Shown piece by piece: positions 4,375 through 5,192 of a stretch of 5,192 nucleotides of DNA; within the stretch, counting starts at the first letter, position 1, and every line of letters begins with the position of its first letter. The notes under the pieces were generated by a model. That model made no database searches. It worked only from the letters and a program-made list of their open reading frames with translations, and was not told the DNA's origin. A program made the translations under genes and the position numbers. Origin of the DNA: Alphaproteobacteria bacterium (GTDB lineage Bacteria > Pseudomonadota > Alphaproteobacteria > ATCC43930 > CGMCC-115725). The stretch is from the NCBI GenBank assembly GCA_005888515.1, contig VAZR01000052.1, positions 514-5,705 of the forward strand. Reading direction: 5' to 3'.

Positions 4375-5192
4375 CTAGATCGCGTAGAGGTGCTCGGGCG
4401 AGGGCGGCGCCTGGCCGAGCTCGACCTTCTTGACTGCCGCGATGAGTTTCTCGTGCGTCGCGATCGGCAGGCCGATTGCTCGGCCGCGCTCGACGATGAC
4501 GCCGTTGATGAAGTCTATCTCGGTGCGCCTTCCCTTCTGCATGTCCTGGCCCATCGACGGCCGCTGGTGCTCACTCCTCTGCTGCGAGTTGCGCAGCGCC
4601 AGCATCAGGGATTCGACCTCGTCGAGGGCGGCACGGTCGCCCTCCGAAGCGCGCGCCAGCTTTTCGGCGTCCTGGCCGGCGATGTCCTCGAGCTTGTAGC
4701 CGAGCGCCTGGCCGACCCGCACCCCCTCGCCGCCGAGCCGGATGATGACGCGCCGGATGCGCTCGTCCTGCCGCATCGCATTGCCGCTGAGCCCGCTCGC
4801 CGCCGAGACGCCGTTATGCATGCCGTTGACGCACAATTTCGACCAGCGCTCGCCCCACAGATTGTCGGTCACCTTGCAGGTGTCGACGGTGCGGATCATC
4901 GCGCCCAATTCCTCGATCCGCCGCGTGATATGGCCGTGCACCTCGCCGACGCGATAGACCTCGTGGCCCGGCGGGTTCTTCGCGCCAGTGCGGCGGATCT
5001 TGCCGGGCGCGTAGAGTTCGGCGGACAGGATCGCGGCGATCGCGCCGACCGTCTTGCCCCAGCCGACATGGGCGGCAATGCGCTCCTCGTTGATGCAGTT
5101 CTGCAGCGACACGACGTAACCCGAGCGCGCCAAATACTGGCGGATCATCATTGTCGCCCATTCGGTGTCGTAGGATTTGACCGAGATAAAGG
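4375..5192 (-). CDS. Ketopantoate reductase family protein (PanE/ApbA), N-terminus outside the window
   Basis: 271 residues are visible; the frame is open to the right edge, beginning FISVKSYDTEWA, so an internal ATG at 5151 is not the start. Missing are roughly the first 70 residues with the GxGxxG NADPH loop. Visible in order: the end of the Rossmann domain (VKSYDTEWA), SLQNCINEERI with the family's conserved Asn, then the helical C-terminal domain with WSKLCVNGMHN, where visible residues K118, N122 and N126 correspond to the catalytic Lys and substrate-binding Asn residues of E. coli PanE, and RRTEIDFINGVIV (221-233) holding the conserved Glu. Catalytic residues are thus intact. The true enzyme reduces 2-dehydropantoate to pantoate with NADPH for coenzyme A; many paralogues act on other 2-ketoacids, and without pan genes nearby the substrate is uncertain. 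The repeat at 4260-4345 separates it from the downstream lipoprotein gene. Confidence 0.9.
   Translation of the reverse strand, partial: FISVKSYDTEWATMMIRQYLARSGYVVSLQNCINEERIAAHVGWGKTVGAIAAILSAELYAPGKIRRTGAKNPPGHEVYRVGEVHGHITRRIEELGAMIRTVDTCKVTDNLWGERWSKLCVNGMHNGVSAASGLSGNAMRQDERIRRVIIRLGGEGVRVGQALGYKLEDIAGQDAEKLARASEGDRAALDEVESLMLALRNSQQRSEHQRPSMGQDMQKGRRTEIDFINGVIVERGRAIGLPIATHEKLIAAVKKVELGQAPPSPEHLYAI

Overview
The window is GC-rich chromosomal DNA with long, well-spaced codon-biased genes. It looks like an alphaproteobacterium, most likely of the Bradyrhizobium/Rhodopseudomonas/Xanthobacteraceae side of the Hyphomicrobiales. This rests on the style of the proteins and on an intergenic palindromic repeat (4260-4345) of a kind I remember as common in those genomes; the placement is inference, since no rRNA or marker gene is present.

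Layout. Positions 1-417, minus strand: an ArsR-type winged-helix repressor followed 21 bp later by the beginning of a PhzF-family isomerase gene that leaves the window. Upstream of the repressor is a good sigma70-type promoter whose -10 box lies 5 nt from the ATG, so the mRNA is probably leaderless; a perfect 6-8-6 inverted repeat overlaps this promoter and is the obvious candidate autorepression operator. Positions 526-1629, plus strand: an FAD-dependent oxidoreductase of the L-2-hydroxyglutarate dehydrogenase/oxidase-like group. Positions 1626-1820, minus strand: a 64-residue single-span membrane protein whose stop codon interlocks with that of the oxidoreductase. Positions 1950-3068, plus strand: alanine dehydrogenase (ald) with all expected catalytic residues. 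Positions 3179-3838, plus strand: a SAM-methyltransferase-like protein with an unusual, glycine-poor motif I. Positions 3845-4249, minus strand: a small predicted outer-membrane lipoprotein with a charged helical C-terminal half, convergent with the methyltransferase. Positions 4260-4345: paired inverted repeats, each with its own hairpin. Positions 4375-5192, minus strand: the C-terminal part of a ketopantoate-reductase-family (PanE/ApbA) protein that enters from the right edge.

The genes do not form one pathway. Most are single housekeeping or accessory metabolic genes (amino-acid and 2-hydroxyacid/2-ketoacid oxidoreductases) in changing orientations; only arsR-phzF looks like an operon, and the PanE-like gene and the lipoprotein gene are co-oriented but separated by the repeat. 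I see no phage, transposase, CRISPR, toxin-antitoxin or biosynthetic cluster. The most interesting signals are small: the leaderless promoter/operator, the repeat pair, the convergent mini-membrane protein with a hairpin abutting its start, and the atypical methyltransferase.
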